Shown here: positions 61,628 through 64,000 of the stretch, one piece after another
Numbering within the stretch: position 1 is the first letter of the stretch
Layout: each line of letters begins with the position of its first letter
Source of the DNA: Mumia xiangluensis
GTDB taxonomy: Bacteria; Actinomycetota; Actinomycetes; Propionibacteriales; Nocardioidaceae
Assembly (NCBI RefSeq): GCF_010994095.1
Contig: NZ_WJYO01000006.1
Span: 62,001-126,000 of the forward strand
DNA: 64,000 bases
Direction of reading: 5' to 3'
Translations under genes and position numbers: made by a program
Notes under the pieces: model-generated
The model's input: the letters and a program-made list of their open reading frames with translations, nothing else
What the model was told of the DNA's origin: nothing
The model's database searches: none

Positions 61628-61655
61628 GATTGACATAATGTCGCTTATCGGCGCG
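61628..61655. other. dif: Chromosome dimer resolution site dif
   Basis: Read on the minus strand, the 28 bases form a XerC arm CGCGCCGATAA, centre GCGACA and XerD arm TTATGTCAATC. The CGATAA/TTATGTCAA arms and 11-6-11 layout match bacterial dif sites, specifically the actinobacterial form. It lies in a non-coding gap between the DHFR-like and MetF-like genes. XerC/XerD with FtsK would act here to separate chromosome dimers. Confidence 0.82.
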
Positions 61656-61663
61656 CCAATTCT

Positions 61664-62584
61664 CTAGCGACGAAGCTCCCGGTCGAGCTGCTGGGCAAGC
61701 TTCACCGAGGCCTCGATCTCGGCGAGACGGATCGAGACGCTCTCGACGTTGATCCCGAACGGGACCTCCATGCGTCGGCAGTATCGGATCAGCTCGCTTG
61801 CTGCTGCAAGCGACTGCTCGTACGACATCTGAAGCGTGTCCTCTGCGTGGCGCAGGTCGTTCTGGAGCCACCGAGGCACGTCGACGCCGAGCCACCGCAG
61901 GAACTCCAACGTCTTGACGGAGCCGCACACCGAGAACGTGAACACGATCGGCACGGGCTCGAGGCCACGTGCGGCGCACTCGTAGCGGTAGTCGGACACG
62001 AGGTCCTTCGCCGCGTTGACGTCGTAGACGACCTGCGTGACGAAGAACGAGCACCCGGCTTGCTGCTTCGCGATCAGGCGCAGATGCTCTTCGCCCCGGC
62101 GCGTGTGTCGCTCTGGAATGGCGACGCCCCCGAGCTGTACGTCGGGTCGTGTCTGCGCCCACAGCTCCTGGGCACGAACCAGCGAGGTCGCTGACTGCTT
62201 GTGCCGCGACGAGGCGCCGACGAACACCGTCAATGCCTGGTCGGCGTCCTGGGACTCCAGCCACGCCTGGAGACCGCTCTCCTGGTACTTGCTGACTGCT
62301 CGGTACACCACGACTGGTGCGTGCCAGTCGTTCAGGTGCTGGGCCCGGAACGTGGCTGGGTCCATCGTGGGCAGGAAGGGAAAGGGTCGCTCGTCCGGGT
62401 TGCGATCGCTCTCGTCGTCGATGTCGTAGAGGACGAGACCATCGACCCGCAGCGGGGCCAGGCGCTTCTGGGTCACGTCGGCGATCTCCTGCGCCCGCTC
62501 GGTAGAGACGGTGAGTCGAGGGGGCGTCAGTGCGAAGAGCAGGAACTCGCTCCCCCGCGCCGCGATTCGTTGCGCCAAGCTCAT
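61664..62584 (-). CDS. Methylenetetrahydrofolate reductase-family protein
   Basis: A 306-residue MetF-type TIM barrel: GGVAIPERH, GCSFFVTQVVYDV and the flavin/folate motif PFGINVESVS near residue 283. The N-terminal FxFFPP block is altered to FALTPPRL, so it may be a MetF relative with changed substrate rather than the housekeeping enzyme. TAACTT ends six bases before the ATG (leaderless). Its stop lies nine bases from dif. Confidence 0.75.
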   Translation of the reverse strand: MSLAQRIAARGSEFLLFALTPPRLTVSTERAQEIADVTQKRLAPLRVDGLVLYDIDDESDRNPDERPFPFLPTMDPATFRAQHLNDWHAPVVVYRAVSKYQESGLQAWLESQDADQALTVFVGASSRHKQSATSLVRAQELWAQTRPDVQLGGVAIPERHTRRGEEHLRLIAKQQAGCSFFVTQVVYDVNAAKDLVSDYRYECAARGLEPVPIVFTFSVCGSVKTLEFLRWLGVDVPRWLQNDLRHAEDTLQMSYEQSLAAASELIRYCRRMEVPFGINVESVSIRLAEIEASVKLAQQLDRELRR

Positions 62585-62605
62585 GGGGCGAAGTTAGCTG
62601 ACGGA

Positions 62606-63289
62606 TCAGGTGTCGCGTCGGGCGACGAGCACGACGAGCGGGCCCTGCTGGCCCTCAGCCGGCAGCCGGAGATCCGCAACGACGCGCAACCCGACGTCGT
62701 CGAGAAGCTCAGTCAGCCGTTCCGGTCGCCACTGGTACGTCGTCCACGTCACCGGGACGCCACCGTACGCCTCGGTCCGAGCCACGTCGTCGTCTCCGAC
62801 GTGAGTCGCGATGATCGCGTGGCCGCCGGGCACCAGGGCGTCGTGGAAGGTCGCCAGGACACCCGCCAAGACGTCGCGCGGCAGATTGAAGAGCGACCAC
62901 CATCCGAGGATGCCTCCGAGCGAAGCCGGCTCGAGGTCGAGCTCGGTGGCCGATCTGACGGCGAACCGGCACCCGGGGTGAAGGCGTGCGGCGTGCTCGA
63001 TCATGCGAGGTGACAGGTCCACGCCCGAGACGTCGAGGCCGCGCTCCTGCAGGTAGGCCGTGACGGTCCCCGGACCGCAGCCGACGTCGAGGACAGGGCC
63101 GAGACCGTGGACCGAGTCGGCGAACGTGTCGACAGCGGCCCGCAGCCACGGCGTGGTGCGGATGTCACCCATGCCCGTGGTGGCGAGCAGGTGGACGTAG
63201 CTGTCCGCGACCCGGTCGTACGAGTCACGGACGACATCGAGATCGGTCGGTCGTGCGGGCGCAGGCCGGGTGGGAGGAGGAAGGCTCAC
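62606..63289 (-). CDS. SAM-dependent methyltransferase
   Basis: Class I methyltransferase of 227 residues: SAM motif I VLDVGCGPGTVTAYL (near residue 60), GVDLSPRMIEHAARLHPG motif and FHDALVPGGHAIIATHVG post motif. GTG start with TAGGGT seven bases upstream, leaderless type. Substrate unknown. Divergent from a second methyltransferase gene. Confidence 0.83.
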   Translation of the reverse strand: MSLPPPTRPAPARPTDLDVVRDSYDRVADSYVHLLATTGMGDIRTTPWLRAAVDTFADSVHGLGPVLDVGCGPGTVTAYLQERGLDVSGVDLSPRMIEHAARLHPGCRFAVRSATELDLEPASLGGILGWWSLFNLPRDVLAGVLATFHDALVPGGHAIIATHVGDDDVARTEAYGGVPVTWTTYQWRPERLTELLDDVGLRVVADLRLPAEGQQGPLVVLVARRDT

Positions 63290-63379
63290 CGGACCGACCC
63301 TAGAGGCAGGCACCGTCTCTTTCTGACCTGCTCGTCTCCCGCGGGCAGCCTGCTCGCCTCTGCCAGAATCGACGCCACC

Positions 63380-64000
63380 ATGGACCTTCCCCGGATCTTC
63401 ACCATCCGCGAGAGCGGCTTTCGCATCCACAACCCGCTGACTCCTGCGAAGTACGCAGCGCTGGGCGAGGCGCTTCGCCTGGCACCCGGGACACGGGTAC
63501 TCGACCTGGCGAGCGGCTCCGGCGAGATGCTGTGCACCTGGGCGCGTGACCTGGGGTTCACCGGCCCCGGCGTGGACATCAGCACGGTGTTCACCGACGA
63601 GGCACGGGCCCGCGCTCACGAGCTCGGCGTCGCTGACCGGGTGGAGTTCGTCCACGGCGATGCCGCCGGCTACGTCGCGGACGAACCGGTCGACCTCGCC
63701 GCCTGTGTCGGGGCCAGCTGGATCGGCGACGGCATCGCCGGCACGGCTGACCTGCTCAGCCGCAGCCTCCGCCCGGGAGGCGTGATGCTGATCGGCGAGC
63801 CGTACTGGCGGCGGACTCCGCCGGACCAGGCCGCCGTGGAGGCCTGCCACGCCACGAGTCCCACCGACTTCCTGCCGCTCCCCGGGTTGATCGAGCAGTT
63901 CAGCGACCTCGGGTACGACGTCGTGGAGATGATGCTGGCCGATCAGGACAGCTGGGACCGGTACACCGCGGCGCAGTGGCTCAACCTCCGCCGCTGGCTC
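63380..64000 (+). CDS. SAM-dependent methyltransferase (cut by window end)
   Basis: Open frame from ATG at 63380 to the window edge without a stop, at least 207 residues. Motif I VLDLASGSGEMLCTWA near residue 40, GVDISTVFTDEAR and LRPGGVMLIGEPYW identify a class I methyltransferase. It is not a shadow: codon use is normal and the motifs are in order. The C terminus lies beyond the window. Confidence 0.8.
   Translation, partial: MDLPRIFTIRESGFRIHNPLTPAKYAALGEALRLAPGTRVLDLASGSGEMLCTWARDLGFTGPGVDISTVFTDEARARAHELGVADRVEFVHGDAAGYVADEPVDLAACVGASWIGDGIAGTADLLSRSLRPGGVMLIGEPYWRRTPPDQAAVEACHATSPTDFLPLPGLIEQFSDLGYDVVEMMLADQDSWDRYTAAQWLNLRRWL

Noticed and set aside
1-64000. tRNA, rRNA, insertion sequences, prophage and CRISPR arrays
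   Set aside because: No tRNA-like arms, transposase or integrase motifs, or regularly spaced repeats were found on either strand.

Overview
The window is high-GC DNA with strong use of ATG/GTG starts, four-base ATGA/GTGA gene overlaps and many leaderless-type promoters. This points to an actinobacterium. Gene order around gcvH-garA-ftsR matches the Rv1822-Rv1832 block of Mycobacterium tuberculosis, while a desferrioxamine operon, ECF41/ECF42 sigma factors and the overall codon style suggest Propionibacteriales, probably Nocardioidaceae (inference). I see no tRNA, rRNA, CRISPR array, insertion sequence or prophage; the region looks like stable chromosome. A strong candidate for the chromosome dimer resolution site dif lies at 61628-61655, so the right end probably sits in the replication terminus region.

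Layout. 46-8068: a six-gene, fully overlapping siderophore operon (PLP decarboxylase, N-monooxygenase, acyltransferase, NIS synthetase) that continues into a penicillin-acylase-type Ntn hydrolase and a second acyltransferase. 8137-16959: membrane protein plus asparaginase, an animal-type haem peroxidase, an M20 peptidase/MFS pair, an enoyl-CoA hydratase, a DUF72 protein and a secreted ATxxTR-repeat protein. 17133-22820: glgC, then a copper-handling operon (membrane protein, YcnI, CopC, CopD-CtaG fusion) converging on a superoxide dismutase. 23002-33092: the conserved actinobacterial block pgsA-like, DUF881, sbp, DUF881, gcvH, garA, ftsR, bifunctional nuclease, MerR, then a glycine riboswitch, gcvP and a serine hydrolase.

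33168-36792 (minus): ABC exporter plus two-component system. 36889-51428: metabolic and housekeeping genes in short divergent or convergent units, including LysR/DHFR-like, fdhD, glutaryl-CoA dehydrogenase, DedA, a DUF4239 pair, a threonine dehydratase-like enzyme, cytochrome b561 and a GNAT remnant. 51445-54058: MarR divergent from MFS plus aldo/keto reductase, with nested palindromes between. 54585-56123: MmyB-type regulator divergent from an FMN reductase. 56147-60813: a regulatory cluster with an ECF41 sigma factor and its carboxymuconolactone decarboxylase partner, an ArsR-SRPBCC pair with two perfect operators, a second SRPBCC protein, and an ECF42 sigma factor with its YCII/DGPF partner. 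61035-64000: a DHFR-like protein, dif, a MetF-like protein and two divergent methyltransferases, the last cut by the window end.

The most notable items are the extended siderophore operon, the dif site, the glycine riboswitch with a foldable downstream hairpin, the two sigma factors with matching promoters in front of their partner genes, the twin ArsR operators, and a recurrent TAnnnT box six to nine bases upstream of start codons.
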